This document shows positions 16,495-25,761 of a DNA stretch of 53,292 bases, in pieces (position 1 is the first letter of the stretch; the number at the start of each line of letters is the position of its first letter). The stretch comes from Clostridium tagluense. GTDB lineage: Bacteria > Bacillota > Clostridia > Clostridiales > Clostridiaceae. Both the position numbers and the translations under genes were made by a program. The stretch is taken from positions 1-53,292 of the forward strand of contig NZ_BHYK01000028.1 in NCBI RefSeq assembly GCF_003865095.1, in the 5' to 3' direction. The notes under the pieces were generated by a model, which was given only the letters and a program-made list of their open reading frames with translations, was not told where the DNA came from and searched no databases.

Positions 16495-16877
16495 AATAAC
16501 ACCCCATTCATATTATTTTCCAAATGCAGTTCATAATAATAATTTTTATAAAATAATTATTATCTGAGAATAGTATATCATAATTTTCAATAAATTGAAA
16601 TTATTTAAAGCTGAATAAATCAGCTATATTTATAAATGAAAAATACCTATAATTAGAAATTTATATTATCATGTAGTTTACTAAAAATATTCTATAAATG
16701 ATATTATTGATTATTTGCAATTCAAATTACAAAACAATCCTACAATTTATATTTCCTATAGTTAAAGCATTGTTTATACAAAATTGAAATAATGTAAAAA
16801 ATACCTTGAATTTGTTTAAATTTGTCTATGCAATTGGTTGTGGAACAAAAGGAAATTGCAATCCAAGGGGGAAAACA
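16495..16877. other. AT-rich divergent intergenic region
   Basis: No gene is supported between iorA and the small peptide gene. Near its right end TGCAATT (16829) pairs with AATTGCA (16854-16860), a 7-bp stem with an 18-base loop, placed directly before the ribosome binding site of the peptide gene. Promoters for both directions must lie here but no clear pair is seen. Confidence 0.45.
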
Positions 16878-17021
16878 ATGAAAAAATCAAAAATTTTATG
16901 TTTAGCATTAGTTGCTACAATGAGTTTAGGACTTATTGCTATTATATATAATAGAAAAATAGTTGGAGTAAACAACTTGCAAAGTTTTTCCAAAGAGCTT
17001 GACCCTATGAAATTTAATTAG
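16878..17021 (+). CDS. Small exported peptide (47 aa), possible peptide signal or truncated lipoprotein leader
   Basis: AAGGGGG seven bases before the ATG sets the start; the longer in-frame version would start far upstream without such a site. The 47 residues begin Met-Lys-Lys-Ser-Lys, then a hydrophobic core of about 20 residues, then a polar tail of about 25 residues ending in Asp-Pro-Met-Lys-Phe-Asn. This is the layout of an exported peptide. It precedes two oligopeptide permease genes. It may be a peptide signal precursor, or the degenerate start of a lost peptide-binding lipoprotein (no lipobox Cys follows the core). Function is not known. Confidence 0.55.
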   Translation: MKKSKILCLALVATMSLGLIAIIYNRKIVGVNNLQSFSKELDPMKFN

Positions 17022-17038
17022 TAAATTTCAATAGGGTC
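17001..17038 (+). terminator. Inverted repeat overlapping the end of the small peptide gene
   Basis: GACCCTATGAAATTT and AAATTTCAATAGGGTC pair with one bulge around a 5-6 base loop. The left arm is the last codons of the peptide gene and the stop codon is in the loop. The tail ATAGTTCTTATT is only weakly T-rich, so it may be a partial terminator or an RNA stability element. Confidence 0.5.
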
Positions 17039-17188
17039 ATAGTTCTTATTACAAGCAATTATAAAGATTAAAGAACATTATCATAGGATTAATTGGTAAG
17101 GGTTAAATATTGAGAAGCTAGATATATAAGCTCAAAATAATGAGCTTGCATATTTCTTTTCAGTTAAATAGAGATAGGAGAAGTTTAA

Positions 17189-18148
17189 ATGAAAAGGTAT
17201 GTATTTAAGAGAGTTCTTCAAGCAATCCCAATGCTTTTAGCGATTTCAATTGTTTCATTTTTGATTATGAATTTAGCACCAGGAGACCCATCAAATGCGT
17301 TTGTAACACCTAGAATGAATAAAATTCAGGTGGCAGAAACAAGAGAAAGATTAGGATTTAATAAACCTATAACAGTTAGATATGGGAAGTGGATTAAAAC
17401 TGTTATAAAAGGAGATTTTGGGTATTCATTTATAAGCCATCAACCAGTCTCGGAGGAGATAGGAGCTAGAGTGCCAGTTACGTTGGGGCTAATGGGTATT
17501 ACCATGCTTATATCAATTATAATTTCTATTCCTTTAGGTATGATTTGTGCCTTTAAGAGAAACAAGTCATTTGATAACGTTGTTACAGCTGTATGCTATG
17601 TTGGAATATCAATCCCAGGATTTTGGTTTGCAATGATGCTTATAGTTCTTTTTTCTGTAAAACTTTCAATATTGCCATCTATAGGTATGAGAGCTATAGG
17701 GATAGAAACAAATATAGATTTAATTAAGCACAGCATTATGCCGTGTATGGTACTTAGTTTTTCTAACATAGCTGTATTAACTAGATATGTTAGGTCCAGT
17801 GCTATAAGTCAGTTAAAAGAAGATTATGTAATAACGGCTATAAGTAAAGGCGCATCTCGAAACAGGATATTATTTTCACATGTTTTAAAAAACTCAATGA
17901 TACCTTTTGTAACAATATTAGGAATGAGTTTACCAGAGCTTATTTCAGGTTCTTTTATCACAGAGAGTATTTTTGGGTGGCCAGGCATGGGAAGATTTGG
18001 AGTAACTTCAGTATTTAATAGGGATTATCCTGCTATAATGGCAATTACTATGATTACTTCAATATTACTTATTTTAGGGAATCTAATATCAGATATACTA
18101 TATGCAACTCTTGACCCTAGAATAAAGGTGGTGGATAAACATGAGTAA
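17189..18148 (+). CDS. Oligopeptide/dipeptide ABC transporter permease, OppB/DppB type
   Basis: A 319-residue inner-membrane protein with about six membrane segments. It has the family start Tyr-x-x-Lys-Arg-x-Leu-Gln-Ala-Ile-Pro and the cytoplasmic EAA-type loop Ile-Ser-Lys-Gly-Ala-Ser. The closing Leu-Asp-Pro-Arg is conserved. It should form one half of a peptide import channel. The ATG follows AGGAGA. The gene overlaps oppC by eight bases. No ATPase or binding-protein gene is present between here and the terminator at 19131, so these must come from elsewhere if the system works. Confidence 0.92.
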   Translation: MKRYVFKRVLQAIPMLLAISIVSFLIMNLAPGDPSNAFVTPRMNKIQVAETRERLGFNKPITVRYGKWIKTVIKGDFGYSFISHQPVSEEIGARVPVTLGLMGITMLISIIISIPLGMICAFKRNKSFDNVVTAVCYVGISIPGFWFAMMLIVLFSVKLSILPSIGMRAIGIETNIDLIKHSIMPCMVLSFSNIAVLTRYVRSSAISQLKEDYVITAISKGASRNRILFSHVLKNSMIPFVTILGMSLPELISGSFITESIFGWPGMGRFGVTSVFNRDYPAIMAITMITSILLILGNLISDILYATLDPRIKVVDKHE

Positions 18149-19079
18149 TAGCAAAGAGATGAATAGCGAGGAAAAGTGGAGAAAAATAAATATCCTTGAA
18201 AATACAGATATCGTTGAAAATGAAAATAATATTAAAAATAGGGCCATGATTAACCTAAAGCTTCAATTTAAAAAGAATAAGTTTGCGCTAGTTTCATTAG
18301 TAATTCTAATTATAATTATAGTGAGCTCCTTGTTAGCTTTTTTATCACCTTATGACCCTAATAAGATTAATTTATCAGAAAAATTTTTATCACCTAATTT
18401 GAATCATTTTTTTGGAACAGATGAGTTGGGAAGAGATTATTTTACTAGGGTGCTTTATGGTGGAAGGGTATCTTTAACAGTAGGGTTTGCTTCCATGTTT
18501 GTATCAGTTATCATTGGTACGCTAGTAGGGGTTATTAGCGGATATGTAGGTGGAATAGTTGATAGCATAAATATGAGGATAATAGATGTTTTTATGTGCA
18601 TACCAACCTTTTTTTTAATTCTTATAGCTAATGCTTACTTAGGTTCAAGTATTATAAATATAATAGTTATCATTGGTATATTTGGTTGGATGGGTACCGC
18701 GAGAATTGTCCGTTCAGAGACATTATCCTTTAAAGAGCGGGAATATGTTATGGCATCAAAGTCTCTAGGCGCTAGCAATAAACACATAATAAAAAAACAT
18801 ATAATTCCTAACTTAATTTCCTCTATTATTGTTATATCTAGTATAAGCATAGCAGGTGCAATACTTTCAGAATCAGCCTTAAGCTTCTTAGGGTTAGGCG
18901 TTCAAGAACCTATGGCATCCTGGGGAAGTATGCTACAAAAGGCGCAGGAAAATATACTTGATATTCCATATTTATCTCTATTTCCAGGTATAATAATATT
19001 ATTAACTGTACTAAGCTTTAATATATTAGGAGATGTATTAAGGGTGGCATTAGATCCTAAGGTTAATGATGAAGGATAG
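18141..19079 (+). CDS. Oligopeptide/dipeptide ABC transporter permease, OppC/DppC type
   Basis: The 312-residue partner permease. A polar N-terminal tail of about 45 residues precedes the first membrane helix. Then come Phe-Gly-Thr-Asp-Glu-Leu-Gly-Arg-Asp (the classic DppC/OppC motif), the EAA loop Ser-Leu-Gly-Ala-Ser and the closing Ala-Leu-Asp-Pro-Lys. Together with the preceding permease it would make the membrane channel of a peptide importer. Start and preceding stop overlap, indicating coupled translation. A terminator follows 55 bases on. Confidence 0.92.
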   Translation: MSNSKEMNSEEKWRKINILENTDIVENENNIKNRAMINLKLQFKKNKFALVSLVILIIIIVSSLLAFLSPYDPNKINLSEKFLSPNLNHFFGTDELGRDYFTRVLYGGRVSLTVGFASMFVSVIIGTLVGVISGYVGGIVDSINMRIIDVFMCIPTFFLILIANAYLGSSIINIIVIIGIFGWMGTARIVRSETLSFKEREYVMASKSLGASNKHIIKKHIIPNLISSIIVISSISIAGAILSESALSFLGLGVQEPMASWGSMLQKAQENILDIPYLSLFPGIIILLTVLSFNILGDVLRVALDPKVNDEG

Positions 19080-19130
19080 GCAAAGTCGTGGTTTATACTC
19101 TGTTTATTTTATAATATATTAGAAATATGA

Positions 19131-19180
19131 AAAAGGTAACAAGTGCAATATATTAGTATATTTACTTGTTATCTTTTTTT
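19131..19180 (+). terminator. Terminator after the opp permease pair
   Basis: AAAGGTAACAAGT and ACTTGTTATCTTT form a stem (one G-U) around a 19-base AT-rich loop, followed by seven Ts. It closes the two-permease operon. Confidence 0.88.
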
Positions 19181-19278
19181 ATATGCCTTAGAATAGAGTT
19201 AATATATAATTGATTATGCATATAGAACCATGGTTATAATTAAAAATAACAATAGATTTTCCAGGAAGGATAAGCTAA

Positions 19279-21969
19279 ATGACAATAAATAATAAAGAGA
19301 AATCAATAGATAATGAGCACAAAGAATTAATTGTAATATTTAAACAAGATGGTATTTTTGAACTTGACTTTCAAGTAACAAAAGAAAAATTAAATGAAGA
19401 GCAAATTGCAATTCAACAAGAAATAAATAATCATTTTGCACAAAATGAAAATCAAGGTATGCTTTTTCTTGGATTTTTAGAAAACACAGAAGTTTTAACA
19501 GATTCTGTTACATATTTAAGACTTATTATAGCTACATTTATAAAAAAAATATCCATGAATTTAGACATTGAACTTTTACGTGAAAAAACCATAGTATACA
19601 TAGAAAAAGATGAAATTAAAGACTTACTAGATAACGCACCTTATTTGACTGGCTTGGAATACTTGAATTATGAGTGGATTGAAAAACTATGGCAGAAGTT
19701 AAATATCTCTTTTAGTGAAATGATAGGGGAGTATGAAGGAAGCGTTTCCGAGTTTTTTTCTTCTTTCAGCACTAATATTAACTTAGTTGGGCGTGTATTT
19801 TTCCACTTAGTTGAGAGTAAAAAGGACAATTATCCTTTTGCATTTTTAGCAACTTACTCAGTAAATGATGCAAAAAGTGGTACATCAAAGCATCTTCCAT
19901 TAAAAAATGCACTTATTGAATATGGAGAAAACAACAAAAAACTTTTAAATTTGCTTTCAACAGTAAACAAGGCATCAGAAAAAAGTGAGCTAATTTCAGA
20001 ACTTGTTGATACAGGTGAAATATTTCATCCCTTAGGTTTAAGTGCGGCGGAAGCTTTTACATTTTTAAAAGAAATACCTCTTTATGAAGAATCAGGGATA
20101 TTATGTCGTATTCCAAAATGGTGGAAGAATAAATCAGAATCCTTAAGGATGTCTGTAAGTGTAGGAAATTCTACACCCTCAAGAGTAAACCTTGAAGCAT
20201 TAGTGGATTTTGATGCAAAACTATTTCTAGGAGAAGAAACAATTACCGCTGATGAAATAAAAAAGCTCCTGTCAGAAGCAGAGGGATTAGCTTTTATAAA
20301 GGGAAAATGGGTAGAAGTTAATCATGAAAAGCTAAAACAAATGCTAAAGGCTTTTGAAAAGGCACAGAAGCTTATGGAAAGTAAAGACATAAATATGGTT
20401 GAAGCAATGCGGTTTCAGTTAAATGCTCAAAAAGTATTAAATGTTTCTAAAGATACCTTTGATCTTGAAGTTACAAATGGACAGTGGCTCAATTCAGTTG
20501 TTGATAAGTTATGTAATCCAGAAAAAATAGAAGAAATTAATTGTGGAGATGACTTTAATGCTAACTTACGTGTTTATCAAGAGCGTGGTATAAGCTGGCT
20601 TCATTTTATGAAAGCACTTGGGCTTGGAGCATGTCTTGCAGATGATATGGGACTTGGGAAAACGGTGCAAGTTATTGCGCTTTTAAATTATATTAGGACA
20701 AATAAACAAGAAAAAACATTGTTAATTATTCCAGCATCACTTATTGGTAACTGGATGAGTGAAATTCAAAAATTTGCACCTTCGCTAAGGTATTATGTTA
20801 TACATCCTTCTGAAAATAAAAAATTAGGGGAAGATGATAGTAAGTATATGGAGAATTATGACCTTTTTATAACTACATATGCTATGATTTCAAAGTTTGA
20901 ATGGATAAAAAACATAACTTGGGATTCAGTGATTTTAGATGAGGCTCAAGCTATAAAAAATCCAGGAAGCATACAAACTAAAACAGTAAAACAATTAAAA
21001 GCTAGATATAGAATAGCAATGACGGGTACACCAATAGAAAATAGGCTTTCAGATTTGTGGTCATTATTTGACTTTTTAAATAAGGGGCTTTTAGGAAGTG
21101 CAAAGGAATTTTCGGGTTTTATAAAGAAACTTAAGGAAAGTCAGATGGACTATTCAAAACTTAAAAAGGTTGTGAGTCCATTTATCCTTAGAAGATTAAA
21201 AACAGACAAAGCAGTCATTAATGATTTGCCAGAAAAAATAGAAATGAAAACATATGCAACTCTTACTAAAAAACAAGTTATGCTTTACAATAAGTTGGTA
21301 ATTGACTTAAAACAAAAACTTGAATCTAAAGAAGAGGGGATAGAGCGTAAGGGAATAGTAATTTCATCACTTATGAAATTCAAACAAATATGTAATCATC
21401 CCTCTCAGTATTTAGGTCAAGATTCTTACCTGGAAAATGAAAGTGGTAAATATGCAAGACTTCGTGAAATATGTGAAACTATTTACGAAAAAAGAGAAAG
21501 AGTTATTATATTTACACAATTTAAAGAAATAACAAAACCACTTAGTGATTTTCTAGAAACTGTATTTGAACATAAAGGGCTTATATTGCATGGAGGAACA
21601 GCAATTAAAAAAAGAAAAGAACTTGTAGATAAATTCCAAGGTGAGGAGTACGTACCTTTTATGGTACTTTCAATAAAAGCTGGGGGTGTAGGATTAAACC
21701 TTACAGCAGCTAATCACGTTATTCATTTTGATAGATGGTGGAATCCAGCCGTTGAAAATCAAGCAACAGATAGAGCATTTAGAATAGGGCAAAAGAAAAA
21801 TGTTATAGTTCATAAATTTATAACTAAAGGCACTATTGAAGAAAAAATTGATATGATGATTGAAGATAAAATTAAACTTTCTCGCGAAATTGTTCCGGAT
21901 ATTCAAGAAAGTTTTATTACTGAGATGACCAATAATGAAATTATGGACTTATTTAAATTACAAATATAA
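19279..21969 (+). CDS. SNF2-family DNA helicase/translocase
   Basis: An 896-residue protein. The first 420 or so residues correspond to the poorly conserved bacterial SNF2-associated region. The SNF2 ATPase domain follows, with Gly458-Leu-Gly-Lys-Thr462 (Walker A), Asp554-Glu-Ala-Gln (Walker B/DEAQ) and Met-Thr-Gly-Thr-Pro-Ile-Glu-Asn (motif III). The C-terminal helicase domain has Phe-Thr-Gln-Phe and Ala-x-Asp-Arg-Ala-x-Arg-Ile-Gly-Gln (motif VI). Such proteins move on double-stranded DNA using ATP. A SWIM-domain gene 17 bases downstream is the usual bacterial companion. The cellular role is not established. Confidence 0.93.
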   Translation: MTINNKEKSIDNEHKELIVIFKQDGIFELDFQVTKEKLNEEQIAIQQEINNHFAQNENQGMLFLGFLENTEVLTDSVTYLRLIIATFIKKISMNLDIELLREKTIVYIEKDEIKDLLDNAPYLTGLEYLNYEWIEKLWQKLNISFSEMIGEYEGSVSEFFSSFSTNINLVGRVFFHLVESKKDNYPFAFLATYSVNDAKSGTSKHLPLKNALIEYGENNKKLLNLLSTVNKASEKSELISELVDTGEIFHPLGLSAAEAFTFLKEIPLYEESGILCRIPKWWKNKSESLRMSVSVGNSTPSRVNLEALVDFDAKLFLGEETITADEIKKLLSEAEGLAFIKGKWVEVNHEKLKQMLKAFEKAQKLMESKDINMVEAMRFQLNAQKVLNVSKDTFDLEVTNGQWLNSVVDKLCNPEKIEEINCGDDFNANLRVYQERGISWLHFMKALGLGACLADDMGLGKTVQVIALLNYIRTNKQEKTLLIIPASLIGNWMSEIQKFAPSLRYYVIHPSENKKLGEDDSKYMENYDLFITTYAMISKFEWIKNITWDSVILDEAQAIKNPGSIQTKTVKQLKARYRIAMTGTPIENRLSDLWSLFDFLNKGLLGSAKEFSGFIKKLKESQMDYSKLKKVVSPFILRRLKTDKAVINDLPEKIEMKTYATLTKKQVMLYNKLVIDLKQKLESKEEGIERKGIVISSLMKFKQICNHPSQYLGQDSYLENESGKYARLREICETIYEKRERVIIFTQFKEITKPLSDFLETVFEHKGLILHGGTAIKKRKELVDKFQGEEYVPFMVLSIKAGGVGLNLTAANHVIHFDRWWNPAVENQATDRAFRIGQKKNVIVHKFITKGTIEEKIDMMIEDKIKLSREIVPDIQESFITEMTNNEIMDLFKLQI

Positions 21970-21986
21970 TTTTTGGAGGGTAATAT

Positions 21987-22751
21987 ATGTCTTATTACGG
22001 AGGCTTTCCTGCCTATGTACCAGTAGCCGAGAGAAAAGAGCGCGCAGAAGAAAGTGTCAAAAAATTAAAAAAGAAAAACCCAGATATTTCTCCGGTAGTT
22101 ATAACAGGTAAAACTATAGCAAAAACTTGGTGGGGGAAATCATGGAACAAGAACTTGGAAAGTTATGCAGATTATGCTAATCGCATAGCTCGCGGACGTA
22201 GTTATGTGAAAAATGGAGCAGTATTAGATCTTAAAATAACAAAGGGAAATATAAATGCTCTGGTGCAAGGAAGTGGCTCAAAACCATATAAGCTGGATAT
22301 TAATATAAAAGCACTACCAAAAAATATTTGGGAAGACATTATAAATCAATGCTTAGGAAAAATAGAATCTATTGAGGAACTAATTCAAGGGAAATTTCCC
22401 AAAGCACTGGCTGATTTGTTTACATCAAAAGGTAATGGACTATTTCCAGCGCCAAGTGAAATAGATTTAAAGTGTAACTGCCCTGACTGGGCAAATATGT
22501 GCAAGCATGTAGCAGCAGTTTTATATGGTGTTGGCGCAAAACTTGATGATGAACCAGAACTGTTTTTTATTTTAAGACAGGTAAATATAAATGACCTTAT
22601 TTCAGAAGCTATCAACAAAAAAACACAGAACTTGCTTGAAAAATCTAAAGCTAAAGGTCGTAGGGTTATCGAAGAAACAGATATATTTGATATGTTTGGA
22701 ATTGATATGGAAGTTCAAGGTGAAGATGATACTAAAGATAAAATCAAATAA
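21987..22751 (+). CDS. SWIM zinc-finger protein
   Basis: A 254-residue protein with TTGGAGGG before its ATG. The SWIM motif is visible as Cys163-x-Cys165-x6-Cys172-x-His174 (Cys-Asn-Cys-Pro-Asp-Trp...Cys-Lys-His-Val-Ala), a zinc site thought to bind DNA or protein. The N-terminal Ala-Lys-Thr-Trp-Trp-Gly-Lys-Ser-Trp is also typical of bacterial SWIM proteins next to SNF2 helicases. The last 35 residues are highly charged. It is probably co-transcribed and works with the helicase; what they do is unknown. Confidence 0.92.
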   Translation: MSYYGGFPAYVPVAERKERAEESVKKLKKKNPDISPVVITGKTIAKTWWGKSWNKNLESYADYANRIARGRSYVKNGAVLDLKITKGNINALVQGSGSKPYKLDINIKALPKNIWEDIINQCLGKIESIEELIQGKFPKALADLFTSKGNGLFPAPSEIDLKCNCPDWANMCKHVAAVLYGVGAKLDDEPELFFILRQVNINDLISEAINKKTQNLLEKSKAKGRRVIEETDIFDMFGIDMEVQGEDDTKDKIK

Positions 22752-22781
22752 AATTTTGTTATGTACAAGGAGATGGACTTA

Positions 22782-23780
22782 ATGAATAAGGAAGTTATAA
22801 GATTTGGAGTTATAGGAACAAATAATATTACAGATTGGTTCCTAAATGGTGCGGCTCAGGTAAAAGATTTTATTTTAACAGCAGTATATTCAAGAAGTGA
22901 AGAAAAAGGAAAAGCCTTTGCAGAAAAATATAATGTAGAACATATTTTTACTGATTTATTTGAAATGGCAAAAAGTGATTTAATTGATGCGGTGTATATT
23001 GCATCGCCAAATGCAATTCATGCAGAGCAAGCTATAGTATTTTTAAACCATAAAAAACATGTATTATGTGAAAAAGCTTTAGCATCAAATGCATCACAAG
23101 TAATTAGCATGATTAATGCTGCAAAAATCAACCATGTTATTTTAATGGAGGCAATGAAAACAACACAGCTACCTAATTTTAAAATCATTAAAGATAATCT
23201 ACATAGAATAGGTAAGGTAAGAAAATATTTTGGGAGCTATTGTCAATACTCTTCTAGATATGATAAATATAGAGAAGGAATAGTATTAAATGCATTTAAC
23301 CAAAACCTATCTAATGGTGGGTTAATGGACATTGGTGTTTATTGTATTCATCCCATGATAAATTTATTTGGTAAACCAAAGGAAATAAAAGCAAATGCTT
23401 TAATTTTGGAGTCTGGTGTTGATGGTGAAGGAAGTATAATATTTAAGTATGATGAAATGGATGCTATAGCTATGTATTCAAAAATAACAAATTCAAAATT
23501 GCATTCGGAGATTCAAGGAGAAGATGGGAATATAATAATTGAAAATATTAATAAATTTGAAAAGGTAAAAATAGTTTTTAGGGATGGAAAAGAAGAAGAG
23601 TTAACACAATTTCATAATGAACATGATATGTGCTATGAAATAGAGACCTTTATAACTATGATTAAAAATGGTGACATAAAGGGTAGCTCTAAATTATTAC
23701 AAACTTCTAAGTGGGTAATGGAGACGATGGATGAAGCAAGAAAACAAATAGGTTTGGTTTTTCCAGCAGACTTGCAGTAA
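22782..23780 (+). CDS. Gfo/Idh/MocA-family NAD(P)-dependent oxidoreductase
   Basis: The start at 22782 is preceded by AAGGAG; an earlier in-frame ATG at 22761 precedes that site and is rejected. The 332-residue protein begins with a Rossmann fold (Val-Ile-Gly-Thr-Asn-Asn-Ile near residue 10, where the family has Gly-x-Gly-x-x-Gly/Ala). It carries Cys-Glu-Lys-Ala-Leu near residue 92, the conserved catalytic-lysine motif. The C-terminal domain has Gly-Gly-Gly/Leu-Met-Asp-Ile-Gly-Val-Tyr. These enzymes oxidise or reduce sugars and related compounds; the substrate is not predictable. It follows the SWIM gene by 30 bases. Confidence 0.88.
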   Translation: MNKEVIRFGVIGTNNITDWFLNGAAQVKDFILTAVYSRSEEKGKAFAEKYNVEHIFTDLFEMAKSDLIDAVYIASPNAIHAEQAIVFLNHKKHVLCEKALASNASQVISMINAAKINHVILMEAMKTTQLPNFKIIKDNLHRIGKVRKYFGSYCQYSSRYDKYREGIVLNAFNQNLSNGGLMDIGVYCIHPMINLFGKPKEIKANALILESGVDGEGSIIFKYDEMDAIAMYSKITNSKLHSEIQGEDGNIIIENINKFEKVKIVFRDGKEEELTQFHNEHDMCYEIETFITMIKNGDIKGSSKLLQTSKWVMETMDEARKQIGLVFPADLQ

Positions 23781-24067
23781 AATAATATAATATTCAAATA
23801 AACAATTTATGAATTATTTACAAGTAAGGAGTGGCGGAACTGTAGGCATGGACATTCAAGAAACATTTTGGAGTTATGTGGCAATTAAGCTATGATAATG
23901 GAGGGATTTAATCCATCCTGTAATATGTCATAATCACCATAAAATATTAATGAAGATATACTTTTTAACTAGTTCAACCAAATTTTTATATTATTTGAAG
24001 CTACCATATGCGTGGCAACTAATATTATTTATTAACATGGGTAGAATATATAAGAAGAGGTGATCTT
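23781..24067. other. Intergenic region before secreted protein gene
   Basis: No gene is supported. A 15-codon frame (23849-23896) has AAGGAG some 20 bases upstream, too far for a normal start. GGAGGGATT/AATCCATCC near 23902 can form a small imperfect hairpin. I saw no known riboswitch motif. Confidence 0.4.
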
Positions 24068-24472
24068 ATGAAAATCAAGGTAGTGTGGATTTTATTTTTA
24101 AGCATGTGCATCATTGTGTGCCCTAGTACCACGGGAGCTATATCTATGGTAAAGGCCGTGAATATGCCAGAGCAACAATTTATAATAGCCCAGGGCAACT
24201 TAAAAATTATAAATGCTGTATCTGCTGTTAATCATGGAGGAACTGGTGTTATAACAATACAAGGAAGACCCAATACACAATATAATATAAAGACTTCATA
24301 TAAAGTAGGAAATAAAACAGTTAGGGTTATTCAATGGCGCAGTACAGATAAAACAGGGGTAGCTACCTTTAATTGGATTGTTGGCAATGATACTGCTCCT
24401 GGAACATATTCTGCCACAATCTCTGGGGGCGGAGATATACTTAATATAAACCACACAGTGCTTCAATATTAA
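24068..24472 (+). CDS. Small secreted protein with Ig-like fold, unknown function
   Basis: A 134-residue protein with GAGGTG before the ATG and a clear signal peptide (basic start, hydrophobic residues 7-23, likely cut near residue 30). The mature part of about 100 residues alternates polar and hydrophobic residues in a beta-sandwich pattern, with Gly-Thr-Gly-Val-Ile-Thr-Ile-Gln-Gly and Ala-Pro-Gly-Thr-Tyr-Ser-Ala-Thr-Ile. The last pattern is typical of Ig-like extracellular domains. No catalytic motif is seen. It is probably exported or wall-associated. A strong terminator follows. Confidence 0.65.
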   Translation: MKIKVVWILFLSMCIIVCPSTTGAISMVKAVNMPEQQFIIAQGNLKIINAVSAVNHGGTGVITIQGRPNTQYNIKTSYKVGNKTVRVIQWRSTDKTGVATFNWIVGNDTAPGTYSATISGGGDILNINHTVLQY

Positions 24473-24477
24473 TTTAT

Positions 24478-24527
24478 AAAAATCACATTTGTTTGCAAAA
24501 ATATTTGCAAACAAATGTGGTTTTTGT
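24478..24527 (+). terminator. Strong terminator after the secreted protein gene
   Basis: Two 22-base arms (24478-24499 and 24504-24525) pair almost perfectly around a 4-base loop, with A-run and T-run ends. It is the most stable terminator in the left half of the window. Confidence 0.95.
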
Positions 24528-24580
24528 TATTTAAGTGGAGTGTGTTACAATTAAAATTGAATAAAAAAGGAGGATGACTT

Positions 24581-25354
24581 ATGATTGATTCACATATACA
24601 CACAGAGTTTTCTTCAGACTCTGAAATGAAACTTCAAAATGCTCTGGACCATGCGAGAAAGATTGGTTTAGGAATGACGATTACAGAGCATCTAGATTTA
24701 AAGTTTCCAACAGGAACAGATTTTACTTTTGATATAGATAAATATTTTAATGATTATGAAAAATACAAGGGTAGTAATTTTATGCTTGGAATTGAAATTG
24801 GAATGCAAGAGATTTGTTTAGAGGAAAATAGAAAAATAATAAACAAATATCCTTTTGACTATATAATAGGATCTATACATGCAGCTAATGGAGCAGATAT
24901 TTTCAATCCGAAAACTTATGTAGGTAAAACTAAAAAAGAAGTATTTGAACAATATTTTTCAAGTATGGTAGATTGCGTAAACCAGTATGATTTTATTGAT
25001 AGTTTAGGACATATCGACTATATATCTAGATATGCTACTTATCAAGATAATGAAATACACTACCATGAATTTAAGGAATATATAGATGAAGTGCTAAAAG
25101 CTATAGTACATAATGAAAAAGTAATGGAAATTAATACTAGAAGACTGGGCAGTGTGGAAGCATATAATAATTTAATCCATGTATATAGTGCCTACAAACA
25201 AATAGGTGGAAAATATGTAACTATAGGTTCCGATGCACATAATGCAGAGGATATTGGTAACAATTTTATATTAGCTAATAGGATATGCGAGATATGTAAT
25301 TTGAAACCTGTTTATTTTAAGAATAGAAAAATAGAGTATATGCCCTTGTTATAA
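24581..25354 (+). CDS. hisK: PHP-family histidinol-phosphatase
   Basis: A 257-residue protein of the PHP metal-dependent phosphatase family. The first metal motif Asp3-x-His5-x-His7 is at the very start, followed by Thr-Glu-His near residue 36, Gly-Ser-Ile-His near 98, Gly-His-Ile-Asp near 148 and Gly-Ser-Asp-Ala-His near 218. These give the trinuclear metal site. The length fits HisJ/HisK histidinol-phosphate phosphatases of histidine synthesis. No other his genes are nearby, so the substrate could also be another sugar or polyol phosphate. AAGGAGG precedes the ATG. Confidence 0.82.
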   Translation: MIDSHIHTEFSSDSEMKLQNALDHARKIGLGMTITEHLDLKFPTGTDFTFDIDKYFNDYEKYKGSNFMLGIEIGMQEICLEENRKIINKYPFDYIIGSIHAANGADIFNPKTYVGKTKKEVFEQYFSSMVDCVNQYDFIDSLGHIDYISRYATYQDNEIHYHEFKEYIDEVLKAIVHNEKVMEINTRRLGSVEAYNNLIHVYSAYKQIGGKYVTIGSDAHNAEDIGNNFILANRICEICNLKPVYFKNRKIEYMPLL

Positions 25355-25364
25355 AATGTATTTT

Positions 25365-25422
25365 AGGCACCTTCAAATAATTATACAAGCATTTAACTCT
25401 AATTTATTTGAAGGTGCCTTAT
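25365..25422 (+). terminator. Palindromic terminator-like repeat, copy A
   Basis: AGGCACCTTCAAATAA pairs with TTATTTGAAGGTGCCT over 16 bases around a 23-base loop. It lies after hisK. The arms resemble two other hairpins at 34505 and 44825 (GCAC...AAATAA / TTATTT...GTGC), so it may belong to a dispersed repeat family that serves as terminator. Confidence 0.75.
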
Positions 25423-25457
25423 TTAATTAAATTTTCAAGATTCCAATCTTTGGTAAG

Positions 25458-25761
25458 CTATTGATCAATTTGGAATCTCCATGGCAGGGCATAAACTGCT
25501 CCATTTATTGCAACATAGGCTAGATTACCATTATATTTAGCTAACTTAGTCCTCTTGCCTAATACCTTTATTTTCTAAGGTCTGATTAATTGAAAAATTA
25601 AAATCATCTTCTAGTAAATCACTTATTTCATAGAGCTTTTTATTAAGTGAATTTTTATAAAAAATTTCATCATCAAAGGTATTAGTATACATCATATTGT
25701 ATTTGCAATATTCGGCCTGTTTATAAACTTCATACATATATTGGTCCATATTAATATACAT
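25458..25761 (-). pseudogene. Decayed gene for a cytochrome b5-like heme/steroid-binding domain protein
   Basis: A good start (AAGGGGG before ATG at 25761) opens a Tyr-rich N-terminal part of 71 codons that ends in a stop. A different frame carries on at once with Leu-Ala-Lys-Tyr-Asn-Gly-Asn-Leu-Ala-Tyr-Val-Ala-Ile-Asn-Gly-Ala-Val-Tyr, to a stop at 25458. That second part closely resembles the cytochrome b5-like heme/steroid-binding domain (Leu-Ala-x-Tyr-Asn-Gly...Tyr-Val-Ala-x-x-Gly-x-Val-Tyr-Asp-Val). The joint indicates a frameshift near 25548, and the domain's end is also lost. A sequencing error is an alternative for the frameshift only. Confidence 0.7.

Noticed and set aside
23849-23896. 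15-codon frame before the secreted protein gene
   Set aside because: The AAGGAG is about 20 bases from the ATG and the product is too short to judge.
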